From assembly GCA_947623955.1 (NCBI GenBank), contig CANQIP010000003.1:62001-126000 (forward strand): a DNA stretch of 64,000 nucleotides. The letters run 5' to 3'. Source of the DNA: an uncultured Clostridia bacterium. Lineage in GTDB: Bacteria; Bacillota; Clostridia; UBA1381. A program made the translations under genes and the position numbers. Below the pieces are notes generated by a model, which made no database searches, had not been told where the DNA came from, and worked only from the letters and a program-made list of their open reading frames with translations. Below are positions 7,665 to 15,239 of the stretch, piece by piece; the stretch's first letter is position 1; each line of letters begins with the position of its first letter.

Positions 7665-8463
7665 ATATTCCGACAGAAAAAGCGAAATTATGGACAGATT
7701 AAAAGCGTATATTGAAGCAGCGTCTCTCGAGTCTGTAAAAATAATTAATAACGATATTAAAGCCAGCGCCCACGATAATATTGAAAACGCTATTATATCA
7801 ATATGCAATCATCAGCTTTTGTGCAAAGGTACAACCGTGGAGATGAAAAGATATCTTATCGGAAAAATATACCGTATAGAAATGGTGATAAATAAAAACA
7901 TCCGGCGGCCGCAATCAACATCATTGTCTGATTACATAATGGAAGTCGTAAGCGTTCGGTATGGCATTTCTCCTGCCCTTGTAAGCAAGTATAGCACATT
8001 TTCCAAAGCGATAGATAGATGTATAAATAAAAAAGCATTGTCAACCGCAAAAATATTGCGCGGCAGCCTGAAAATTCCTTATGACTATATATCAAAGTTG
8101 TCAAATATGTCGGATTTTGATATTGAATATTTGCAATCTTTGTTCCATGAGGATTTTTATAAGCTCGCGGGATATATTCTTATCAAAGACGGAAAATTTG
8201 ATTTGAATTGCCCCGCATATGAAAAACCACATGCGACGACTGCGCTGATAAAACAAATGCCTAAGCACGACCCCGATGCCATGATAACAAGCTTGTCGCT
8301 TACCGCCTCTTCATGGATCAATTCAATACAAAAAACCGTGTCGTTATCCGATATAAGTCAAATCTCCGAGGATGCGAAAGTAAATTTATATGTGCAGCTA
8401 AGTGAATTAAAAGATGAAATCGAAAAAACATTAATAATTCTGGAGGAAAAATACGATGGATGA
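7657..8463 (+). CDS. Hypothetical protein with ParB-type helix-turn-helix look
   Basis: I do not recognise a named family for this 268-residue protein. The middle (about residues 97-160) reads VVSVRYGISPALVSKYSTFSKAIDRC, then ALSTAKILRGSLKIPYDYISKLSNMS. That is the pattern of the ParB/KorB helix-turn-helix: a first helix-turn-helix for DNA contact, then a stretch of helices. The N-terminal 90 residues are helical and Lys-rich. The C-terminus ends in an acidic helix that may form a coiled coil. It overlaps both neighbours by 8 bases and directly precedes a protein with a ParB nuclease-fold domain. The pair could be a ParB-type protein split into HTH and N-terminal parts. Function is inferred only from this. 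Confidence 0.7.
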   Translation: MNKYSDRKSEIMDRLKAYIEAASLESVKIINNDIKASAHDNIENAIISICNHQLLCKGTTVEMKRYLIGKIYRIEMVINKNIRRPQSTSLSDYIMEVVSVRYGISPALVSKYSTFSKAIDRCINKKALSTAKILRGSLKIPYDYISKLSNMSDFDIEYLQSLFHEDFYKLAGYILIKDGKFDLNCPAYEKPHATTALIKQMPKHDPDAMITSLSLTASSWINSIQKTVSLSDISQISEDAKVNLYVQLSELKDEIEKTLIILEEKYDG

Positions 8464-9271
8464 TTTTCAGGAGTTTATACCTAATGTAAATTTTGAGCTT
8501 ATACCTATAAAAAATCTTGTTTCCAATCAGGAATATCAGAGAAACCTGTCAACGGCGCACGTGGAGCGGGCCGCCAAGAATTTTGACCTTTGCCAGGTTA
8601 ATCCTGTTAAAATCAGCCGCAGAAACGGCGTAAATTACGTTTTCAACGGTCAGCATACAATTGAAATTATAGCGCTCGTATCCGGGTCACGTGAGACTCC
8701 CGTATGGTGTATGGTTTATGATGACCTTGAATATGAACAGGAGGCGGACATATTCGCGAACCAGATGAAATATGTAAGACCACTGCTGCCGTATGAAATA
8801 TTTATGGCGAATGTTGAAGCCGGCAACGATAAGCAGCTTATTATAAAAGAGCTTGTCGAATCATACGGTATGAAAATCTCGCGCAACAATAAATTCGGCA
8901 GAATCTGCGCGGTCACAACGCTTGAAAGGATTTACGACAGATACGGATTTCACATCCTTAGTCATGTGCTGCGTCTTTGCATCGGCACATGGGAAGGAAG
9001 CTTTAATTCTCTCAGCGGAAATATTATGAGCGGAGTGTCGCATCTGATTGCCGCGTTCGGAGACGAATTAAAGGACGACACTTTTAAGGAAAAGCTCGGA
9101 GTAGTATCAATCAAGGAAATTACCCGAAGCGCAAAAGAGCGCGGCAACGGTTCTATGGGATACGCCGAAGCCATGCTAAATGAATACAACAAGCGCATGA
9201 AACACCCGCTGAAACTAGGTAAACTGCGCAAATTTGAAATGCCCAAGGAATTGAAAAAGAGCGGACGATAA
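8456..9271 (+). CDS. ParB/sulfiredoxin-fold protein (DUF6551-like)
   Basis: Last gene of the recombinase operon, 271 residues. The N-terminal domain has the ParB/Srx pattern: LIPIKNLVSNQEYQRNLS, then HVERAAKNFD, VNPVKISRRNG and VFNGQHTIEII, where GQHT takes the place of the GxHR nucleotide-binding motif. The rest is helical. In ParB relatives this fold binds or hydrolyses CTP, or acts as a nuclease; which applies here cannot be told. Its last 25 residues are nearly repeated in a scrap at 3395-3508. It overlaps the preceding gene by 8 bases. No terminator was seen directly after it; insertion-sequence debris begins about 20 bases downstream. Confidence 0.82.
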   Translation: MDDFQEFIPNVNFELIPIKNLVSNQEYQRNLSTAHVERAAKNFDLCQVNPVKISRRNGVNYVFNGQHTIEIIALVSGSRETPVWCMVYDDLEYEQEADIFANQMKYVRPLLPYEIFMANVEAGNDKQLIIKELVESYGMKISRNNKFGRICAVTTLERIYDRYGFHILSHVLRLCIGTWEGSFNSLSGNIMSGVSHLIAAFGDELKDDTFKEKLGVVSIKEITRSAKERGNGSMGYAEAMLNEYNKRMKHPLKLGKLRKFEMPKELKKSGR

Positions 9272-9290
9272 TCAATATTCACTTCGAACA

Positions 9291-10030
9291 ATACGGGACC
9301 CCCAATTTTGTGTAAACTCCAAAATGAACATATAATCTGAGTAATATTACGAGGGATGAAATCCATATTATGGGGTTCATCTCTTAGTTAATATATAGCA
9401 TGAAATCGTCGGCATGTCAAGGGCTCCCTCATCGAGGGCGTTCATTTTACCCTTTATTTGCCCACAGATTTTATGCCACTGCTCCAATCGGTCAGCGAAA
9501 ATACCTCCAGTTGAGAGTGGATTTGTCCCCAACCCCACATCAGCGACGGACACAGCATTTCCAGCAGACTGTCATCGGTCGGAAATACGACTTTGACTTC
9601 GTTACCTTACGCAATTGACAATCAAATCCTTCTAGCGCATTGGTAGTATAAATCAGCGTCCGCACCTCCTGCGGATACTTGAAATACGTCGATAACCGGA
9701 GCCAGTTAGCGTTCCACGACTGAGAGCAATTTTTGGATATTTGCTGTTCCATTTTCACCTAGTATGAAACAAACCGGGTTTTCATCGTTTTTGTGCTGTG
9801 ACCGTTTCGGCTGTTGTCGGTGGATTTGCTGCGATAGTCGTACCGGCTGTAACCCAACTCCTCGTCAAGCTCGACCTCAAGACCGTTTTCCAGCACATCG
9901 CCGACAAATTCCTTGAAGTCGCATATTTCCAACAGTATTACTCCTTCGTTTCAGTCAATTTGCGGTCAATTTCCGCTCAATGTAATTCCGTCACTTTTCA
10001 AATATAATTATATTACACAAAACAAAAAAC
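9291..10030 (-). mobile_element. Decayed IS256-family (mutator-type) insertion sequence
   Basis: Only pieces of the transposase survive, all on minus. An N-terminal piece near 9780-9945 reads DFKEFVGDVLENGLEVELDE, then LGYSRYDY and TDNSRNGHSTKT. It is followed, after a deletion, by a C-terminal piece near 9540-9758 with RTLIYTTNALEGFDCQLRKV. Both are typical of IS256 transposases; the catalytic middle is gone. Candidate ends share TTTTGTGTAA: one near 9299-9312 and the other, inverted, near 10012-10024. The element cannot move by itself. Confidence 0.8.
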
Positions 10031-10149
10031 TAAATACAGCAATACAAAAATTGTAAAATTATTCGATAAAGGCATTGATTTTACGGGCTTTTGGCGGTAT
10101 AATGTTACTATACAAAATCTTGAATTGCTGTTTGGAAAGGAAGGAACAT

Positions 10150-10325
10150 GAGCCCTACTTTTAATTTACTCAAATCATCTGAAAGGAATGTAATCTTTTC
10201 AAAGAGTACGTTAAAGCCTTCCATACTGTTATGAAAGGTGAATGTTTTACAGAGAACCTCCCCTCTGAATTACAGATAAAGCAATCGTGCTTATCCTTTG
10301 CCACATCAATGCCTACCAAAATCAT
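10150..10325 (-). pseudogene. Truncated, frameshifted IS110-family transposase (N-terminal part)
   Basis: The start MILVGIDVAKDKHDCFICNS is the first RuvC-like DEDD motif of IS110 transposases. A frameshift follows: another frame continues as FTFHNSMEGFNVLFEKI and then SDDLSKLKVGL, which is also IS110-like. The gene is cut off after about 60 codons. Ribosome binding site aaaggag. Confidence 0.75.
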
Positions 10326-10505
10326 ATTAAAAACTCCTTTGTAAAGTATTTGATATTGTAAGACCCACAGGGTCTCATTGCTCTTGTAACCTCGTTCCAA
10401 ATAAACCGTCGAGCAGTATCTGACTGATTAACAAACTGCAAAGAGTCTGTGGTTGTAGCCTTTCTTAAACCGTCAAGCGGTAGGAGAAACGAACCAAGGC
10501 TTTCA
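10326..10505 (-). ncRNA. IS110 left-end non-coding region, possible bridge RNA remnant
   Basis: About 180 bases lie between the IS110 transposase start and the IS3 fragment. In IS110-group elements such as IS621 the left non-coding end encodes the bridge RNA that pairs with target and donor. The length fits, and a small hairpin (AGACCC/GGGTCT near 10360-10375) lies before the gene. I cannot fold the RNA here, so the call is by position only. Confidence 0.35.
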
Positions 10506-10512
10506 GTATACC

Positions 10513-10832
10513 TCACAAGCGTACTTTAAGCTAACAACCTTATACGGCATTACGCCGTCAATGTCAAGACGCGGGAACCCATATGATAATGCGATGGCAG
10601 AGAATTTTTTCTCCATACTGAAAGCGGAATGTATCCACAGAATGAAACTACGAACATTTGAAGAGGCTCGCGCAGTTATTGATGAATATATATACTTTTA
10701 CAATAATCAACGGATTCAATTAAAAACAAAACTGACACCGTTAGAAAAACGATGTCAGTATGTTGCTTGAATGTGAATGTTTTACCATAGATACTCTTTT
10801 TTTGTACTGTCTGTATATTCTGGGGCAGTTCA
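10513..10832 (+). mobile_element. IS3-family (IS150-like) fragment: end of OrfB and right inverted repeat
   Basis: The frame is open from 10513 (SQAYFKLTTLYGITPS) through MSRRGNPYDNAMAENFFSIL to LTPLEKRCQYVA and a stop at 10770. This is the last third of the IS3 DDE integrase with its final catalytic Glu region (NAMAENFFSILKAE). The downstream sequence ends in ggggcagttca (10822-10832), the complement of the usual IS3 TGAACTGCCCC terminus. The upstream part is missing and abuts the IS110 left end. Confidence 0.8.
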
Positions 10833-10852
10833 TATAGGAAGGGAGAACTAAT

Positions 10853-11545
10853 ATGTATAGCTTAAAAAGAGAGGTATGGGGAAAAAGGATAAAGAAAATT
10901 TTTAGTTCCTTTTCATTCAAGGCGCAGATGTTTCAAACAGCTTTATTGGAAATACAATTTATGCTGCATGAAGTAGAAAACGACAAGAAAAAGCTTGATA
11001 TTCTTCAATTTCTTACAAAATGCGTTATCAATGATATATGCGCCTCATATGCTGCCAAACCGATATATTGTCATTTGGAAAGAAACAAACATCTTACTAT
11101 ATTTCCGTCTGTAACAGATACAGGAGAAAAAGGTGAGGTAGATTTTACACAAACACCTGTTTTAAGCTTTCCGTGGGAAAGTAAAAAATTTCGTGAGGTC
11201 GTCCGGTCTTTTGCAAATATTGGTTTTGATAAAAGTAAATATGACGGTATGGTAACATATTTCAAAGACTTAAATTTTGCCGTGATAATGACCCACTATC
11301 ATTCGACTGCGGCAGCGTCTGTGATACGTCAAGGAACGGCAAAAGCGTGTATAATGGATTTGACGACAGGCTATGAACGGTATACGACAGACGGGGCGCA
11401 ATATTTTCTTAAAGAGGAATATATAGCACAAAAGAAGAAAATCGACATATATGATACATATGATTATCGGTTTGCGGTTCTGTTCGTTTTGGGACAGATG
11501 CAATACGACATTCAGAAAAATCATAATAAACATTATACATGGTAA
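10853..11545 (+). CDS. Hypothetical protein, resembles DUF6710
   Basis: A 230-residue soluble protein of unknown function; no signal peptide or transmembrane segment. The pattern VLSFPWESKKFREVVRSFANIG, then NFAVIMTHYHSTAAASVIRQG and YDYRFAVLFVLGQ recalls the DUF6710 family, which occurs in clostridial mobile regions; this is recollection, not a search result. The start follows aagggagaacta. It sits just after IS3 debris and is AT-rich like the rest of the island. A pair of about 60-base repeats lies right after its stop. Confidence 0.6.
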   Translation: MYSLKREVWGKRIKKIFSSFSFKAQMFQTALLEIQFMLHEVENDKKKLDILQFLTKCVINDICASYAAKPIYCHLERNKHLTIFPSVTDTGEKGEVDFTQTPVLSFPWESKKFREVVRSFANIGFDKSKYDGMVTYFKDLNFAVIMTHYHSTAAASVIRQGTAKACIMDLTTGYERYTTDGAQYFLKEEYIAQKKKIDIYDTYDYRFAVLFVLGQMQYDIQKNHNKHYTW

Positions 11546-11550
11546 AACAA

Positions 11551-11708
11551 GTAGGGAAGGGACAGCCCGAATTTAAGCTTGATGTAAGGCAAGAAGTCGT
11601 AAGACAGTCCACAAAAACCCTAGAAAAAAATATATATAGCAATATATGTAGGGAAGGGACAGCCCGAAATCATGCTTATGTAAAAGTAAGAAGTTATATA
11701 CAGTCCAC
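11551..11708 (+). repeat. Two tandem copies of a roughly 61-base non-coding repeat
   Basis: Copy 1 (11551-11612) and copy 2 (11648-11708) both begin gtagggaagggacagcccga and both end acagtccac, with a partly conserved middle (gctt, taag, aagaagt). A third acagtccac stands alone at 11734-11742. The repeats share no reading frame, so conservation is at DNA or RNA level. The 11546-11882 stretch otherwise holds only a TATAAT box near 11795 and a terminator-like hairpin. Confidence 0.7.
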
Positions 11709-11825
11709 CTGTGATGGATTTTTATAAAATATAACAGTCCACTATTTTTCTCCAAGGAATAATCTCTTGACAAAAGACATCATTCGTGATACAGTATAAT
11801 TATCAGGTATGAAGGATTTTATTAA

Positions 11826-11852
11826 GGGAAAGTGCGCTTGCTTTCCCTTTTT
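11826..11852 (+). terminator. Terminator-like hairpin in the leader of the next gene
   Basis: GGGAAAG pairs with CTTTCCC around an 8-base loop, followed by five T. It lies between a TATAAT box (11795-11800) and the gene start at 11883, so a transcript from that box would have to read through it. It could be an attenuator, or could end an upstream transcript. Confidence 0.65.
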
Positions 11853-11882
11853 GTATTTTTATTGAAAGGAGAACAAACAACA

Positions 11883-13139
11883 ATGAATGAGAATAAGAAA
11901 AAGGTCATAACTACCATAGTGGCTATAATAGCGATAATCGGTATAGTCGTTGTGGGAATTATCCTGTCACATAAGAGCCGGAACGGTGAAAAGCCGTATG
12001 TACCGGGCAACCCGACACAAACTGACGACCAATCATCGGCAGATGACCCGAACAGTTCCGATTATGCCGAGCCGATGCCGACATACAGTGCGGCAAATTA
12101 CTTGAACGACAAAGTATTATCGGCGCAGGATAAGCAGGGTAATATGTTATCTGTCGGCGTTCAAGGCGTAGACTTTGACGGACTGATATTTGCACCGCAG
12201 TATTCCAATGCGGGACAAAATTACAAGGTGGGTTATTACATAAACTATCGCAGTAATAATTCATTATTCCTTGCATCGGACACGGAGTATTCGGATATTG
12301 AGAGCGTAAAGGGAAATAACGTATTTATCTCTCAAACCTACGACAGACTTAAAACGGCTGAGTATACAGATAACAACAACTTTGGTGTAGCGTTTAAACT
12401 TCCCATCGGACCGCCTCCGTTACCGGAAATGAACGTAAAGATAACAGCGGTAAGAATGGACACGCACAATGTTCTGGGTTCATATACACTGGTTATAGCG
12501 TATGAAGATGAGAAGTTTTGCTTTAAAGAACTGTATAACAACGATGTAACGCTGATACCTGAAGATAAACTACGTGAACGGTGGAATGTCAGCGGTTCAA
12601 ACCAAGAAACGGTCGATGATATAAACGAGGGCTTTAAACGTCAGGAAGCACGGTTAAAGGCGCAGGGAAATGAAGGTTCGGGCTTTGAGATGCTGACCCT
12701 GACCCCGTATGAGAACGTAGATTTTAACGCTATAAGCGATAAACTTATTGCACAAGCCAAAGCAATCCGGGATTCCGGGGATTTCGGTACAAGCGATGAG
12801 CCGATGGAGTTAAGCACATTCGTTGAACTTGCCATACAACCGGCACAAAAGCTATATCTGACAAGTGCGCATGATGTAAAATATGTCATGGATGAGTTTC
12901 AAAGTCCTGTATGGGCGGTGACAATTAACTCCATCAACCCAAATGTCGGGGCATATACGTATTATTTTACAGTGGAAAACATAACGCAGTATATGAATAA
13001 CGAACTTGCATTTGTGGGTATGGATTTTGCAACCAAAGATACGGCAGAGCATTACACCAATCTTACGAAAGAGCCGATAGAACGGTATCAGGAAGGCTAT
13101 TCGGGGGACGAAGAAGCCGCTGAAGCTGAACAGGAATAA
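11883..13139 (+). CDS. Membrane-anchored hypothetical protein
   Basis: A 418-residue protein with a short Lys-rich N-terminus and one transmembrane helix (about residues 8-29, ITTIVAIIAIIGIVVVGIIL). A Pro/Asp/Ser-rich linker and a large extracellular region follow. The C-terminus is acidic (EEAAEAEQE). No family is recognised. The ATG at 11883 is chosen over a GTG 51 bases upstream because it has a good ribosome binding site (aaaggag) and puts the membrane helix at the N-terminus; the upstream choice would run through the leader hairpin. It is followed by the first of three identical terminators. Confidence 0.75.
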   Translation: MNENKKKVITTIVAIIAIIGIVVVGIILSHKSRNGEKPYVPGNPTQTDDQSSADDPNSSDYAEPMPTYSAANYLNDKVLSAQDKQGNMLSVGVQGVDFDGLIFAPQYSNAGQNYKVGYYINYRSNNSLFLASDTEYSDIESVKGNNVFISQTYDRLKTAEYTDNNNFGVAFKLPIGPPPLPEMNVKITAVRMDTHNVLGSYTLVIAYEDEKFCFKELYNNDVTLIPEDKLRERWNVSGSNQETVDDINEGFKRQEARLKAQGNEGSGFEMLTLTPYENVDFNAISDKLIAQAKAIRDSGDFGTSDEPMELSTFVELAIQPAQKLYLTSAHDVKYVMDEFQSPVWAVTINSINPNVGAYTYYFTVENITQYMNNELAFVGMDFATKDTAEHYTNLTKEPIERYQEGYSGDEEAAEAEQE

Positions 13140-13147
13140 ACAAGAGA

Positions 13148-13173
13148 AGAAGGTCGTTTGACCTTCTTTTTTT
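13148..13173 (+). terminator. Intrinsic terminator, shared copy 1
   Basis: AGAAGGTC, a GTTT loop and GACCTTCT, then six T. The same hairpin ends the next two transcription units (14309 and 14592). Confidence 0.9.
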
Positions 13174-13184
13174 GTGCGTAAAGC

Positions 13185-13212
13185 TTGACTTTATCGTAAT
13201 TTGTGGTATAAT
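13185..13212 (+). promoter_or_regulatory. SigA-type promoter
   Basis: TTGACT (13185-13190), a 16-base spacer, then TATAAT (13207-13212). It reads towards a leader hairpin and the PD-(D/E)XK gene at 13343. A second TTGCAA/TATAAT pair (13294-13322) sits closer to that gene. Confidence 0.65.
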
Positions 13213-13240
13213 TAACTTAAATAGATATGAAGTTTATTTT

Positions 13241-13272
13241 AAGAGGAAAAGTGTATGTTTTTCCTCTTTTTT
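13241..13272 (+). terminator. Terminator-like hairpin in the leader of the PD-(D/E)XK gene
   Basis: AAGAGGAAAA pairs with TTTTTCCTCTT around a short loop, then a T run. It lies 29 bases after the -10 box and about 70 bases before the gene, like the hairpin at 11826. Confidence 0.65.
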
Positions 13273-13342
13273 GATGAAAAGTTTATAAATCTATTGCAAA
13301 ATAAAGAAATTTATATTATAATGTAAAGGAGGAGAACAATTT

Positions 13343-14294
13343 ATGGACGAAAAGACAAACATATCTGAAACCATCGACGCTGCATCAGGGCGCAATCCGA
13401 GAATGGATAATATAGCCAAAAGGCTGTTGGCGCATAAAGAAATCCTTGCGCATATCCTAAAAGGAGCCGTTCTTGAATATAAAGATTGCAGTATACAGGA
13501 AATCATCGACTGCATCGAAGGAGAGCCGCAAGTAGGTTGTGTGGGAGTACATCCCGATACGACAAACATACATGGACTGCCTAACGAGGACGTGACTATC
13601 ACGGAAGGTAAAATCGTGTATGACATACGATTTACCGCTCGTGTCCCGAACGAGGAAGGTCATGTAAGCCTTATTATCAACGTTGAGGCACAAATATAGA
13701 AGCAATCCGGGGTATTCGCTGATTAAACGCGGCATATACTATTGTAGCAGATTGATTTCAGCGCAGAAGGAAACCGAGTTCACACACTCGGAGTACGATA
13801 AGATAAAGAAAGTCTATTCCATCTGGATATGCACAAAAGCACCTAAAGAGATAGAGGGTTCTGTATCGCATATCTATCTGACCGGTGAAAATTCAAAAAA
13901 TGTTGTTTTTGCCGAGAAAAAGGAATACGATTTACTTCATCTTGTTATGGTTTATCTTAGCGAGGACTTAGGGATAAAGGAAGATATGATTCGTCTTTTA
14001 AATTCCCTTTTCTCAAATGAGATAGGCACAGAAGTGAAAAAAGACATTCTGGAAAACGATTTCAGCATAAAAATGACCGAGAATTTGGATAAGGAGGTTA
14101 GTGAGATGTGCAATATAAGCGAAGGAGTTTATGAAAAGGGCGTCGAAAAAGGCATCGCACAAGGAGTAACACAGGCTAACATTGAAACAGCAAAAAAATT
14201 ATTAAAGCTTAATTCGTATACGTTCAAACAAATTGCCGAACTTGTCAGCCTCCCTGTTGAGGAAGTTGAAAAATTGGCAGTAGTAAATGTATAA
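13343..14294 (+). pseudogene. PD-(D/E)XK nuclease family (Rpn-like) protein, frameshifted
   Basis: Two overlapping frames together make one protein. The first (13343-13699) ends YDIRFTARVPNEEGHVSLII, NVEAQ and a stop; the second frame carries on with NPGYSLIKRGIYYCSRLISA and about 190 more residues. The D...ExQ pattern (YDI, then NVEAQ) is the nuclease core of the Rpn/recombination-promoting family. One extra A in the run after GAGGCACAA (near 13693) would explain the shift. The C-terminus ends in a helix-rich tail (YEKGVEKGIAQGVTQANIETAKKLL, KQIAELVSLPVEEVEKLA) that recurs alone in the gene at 14399. RBS aaaggagg. It is either broken or needs a +1 frameshift. Confidence 0.8.
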
Positions 14295-14308
14295 CCAAAA
14301 ACAAGAAA

Positions 14309-14334
14309 AGAAGGTCGTTTGACCTTCTTTTTTT
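14309..14334 (+). terminator. Intrinsic terminator, shared copy 2
   Basis: Same AGAAGGTC-GTTT-GACCTTCT hairpin and T run as at 13148, placed 15 bases after the nuclease-family gene. Confidence 0.9.
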
Positions 14335-14346
14335 GTGTATAAGAGT

Positions 14347-14374
14347 TTGACATGATAAGAATTTATGATATAAT
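14347..14374 (+). promoter_or_regulatory. SigA-type promoter for the small tail-like gene
   Basis: TTGACA (14347-14352), a 16-base spacer, TATAAT (14369-14374). The ribosome binding site begins about 9 bases later, so the leader is very short. Confidence 0.75.
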
Positions 14375-14398
14375 GTAATTATAAAAGGAGTGACTGAC

Positions 14399-14578
14399 AT
14401 GTGTGATATTATGGAACGTCTTATGCGGGAGAATAATGAACAAAGCTACGAAAAAGGAAGACAGGAAGAAAAAATTTCCATGATAAAAAATGCAATCGCA
14501 AAAGGATATACCTATAATGATATTGCGGAATTTGTTAATCTCTCCGTAGAGGAAGTAAAAGGATTGGCAAATGCATAG
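14399..14578 (+). CDS. Small protein homologous to the tail of the Rpn-like nuclease
   Basis: A 59-residue protein: MCDIMERLMRENNEQSYEKG, then RQEEKISMIKNAIAKGYTYNDIAEFVNLSVEEVKGL. It matches the C-terminal tail of the preceding nuclease-family protein (MCNISEGVYEKG..., FKQIAELVSLPVEEVEKL) but has no nuclease domain. It has its own promoter, a ribosome binding site (aaaggag) eight bases before the ATG, and its own copy of the shared terminator, so it looks like an expressed gene rather than a scrap. The ATG is preferred over a GTG nine bases upstream, which lies inside the ribosome binding site. It might compete with or regulate the nuclease-family protein through the shared tail. Confidence 0.7.
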   Translation: MCDIMERLMRENNEQSYEKGRQEEKISMIKNAIAKGYTYNDIAEFVNLSVEEVKGLANA

Positions 14579-14591
14579 CCAAAAAGAGAAA

Positions 14592-14616
14592 AGAAGGTCG
14601 TTTGACCTTCTTTTTT
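14592..14616 (+). terminator. Intrinsic terminator, shared copy 3
   Basis: Third copy of the AGAAGGTC-GTTT-GACCTTCT hairpin with a T run, 13 bases after the small gene. Confidence 0.9.
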
Positions 14617-14921
14617 GTGTGTTTTTCAGTTTTTTGCTTTTGTGAGTAATTTTTTATAAAGGTAGCCCCAACCTTGTTTGTGCTTATTTACAGACCCTCT
14701 CGTTCCACAAGCACTTTTCGCGCTTGTGTTGCCGTGCGAATAACCTCTCCGAGTTCCTCAAAAGAAAGCGCATCGAAAACATCTGTGGCAAACGGTAGAA
14801 TATTAAACAGACTCCGAGCCGAGGCAGGAGAGTATAACAGGAAACATACACGGAAGATTGACATTCCGAGGTTATATCCCGAGCAAAAAACAAGTGCGTA
14901 GGGTTGAAAGGAAGAAAGAAC
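14617..14921. other. Stretch without a supportable gene
   Basis: Both strands have short open frames here (for example 14674-14901 on plus), but none has a convincing start and ribosome binding site or a family motif. It may be the remains of an older element gene. The end of the stretch supplies the ribosome binding site (aaaggaag) of the gene at 14922. Confidence 0.5.
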
Positions 14922-15233
14922 ATGGCTAAAGAACCGTCCATGCTTGACATTGATGATGTTACGACGATAGGAACGATGAATAACTATGAAAAATTGGCGT
15001 TCGCAATCATATTACAGGCAGTTAAAGACTATCGCCGTGCTGTACACAACGAGAAAATGTGTGTAGTGAAAGAGTGTGAGCGGTTCTTTACAGGTAAATG
15101 GTTCGAGGCTTTAACAACTTTGCTGGGAACGGTCATACTGGAAAAACTGCGTCAGGAAGATGGGAAGAAACCAAAGAAACCGAAGAAACAAGCGGAAAAG
15201 GGTAAGAGAGGACGACCACGCAAGAAGGAGTAG
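14922..15233 (+). CDS. Small element protein with AT-hook-like tail
   Basis: A 103-residue protein. The body (NYEKLAFAIILQAVKDYRRA, then ECERFFTGKWFEALTTL) is of a kind seen next to excisionase and integrase in clostridial integrative elements. The C-terminus is very basic (KKPKKPKKQAEKGKRGRPRKKE) and contains the AT-hook core GRPRK, suggesting minor-groove DNA binding. The stop is 6 bases before the excisionase start, so they form one operon. The ATG after gaaaggaag is preferred to an upstream TTG. The function is not known; an accessory role in integration or excision is inferred. Confidence 0.7.
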   Translation: MAKEPSMLDIDDVTTIGTMNNYEKLAFAIILQAVKDYRRAVHNEKMCVVKECERFFTGKWFEALTTLLGTVILEKLRQEDGKKPKKPKKQAEKGKRGRPRKKE

Positions 15234-15239
15234 AAGGGC

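Noticed and set aside
11767-11800. TTGACA and TATAAT before the membrane-protein gene read as one promoter
   Set aside because: The spacing is 22 bases, too long for a normal SigA promoter; only the -10 box is retained as a possible element.
14674-14901. A 75-residue open frame on plus
   Set aside because: No ribosome binding site, no motif, Ser/Arg-rich composition; an overlapping minus frame is equally poor.
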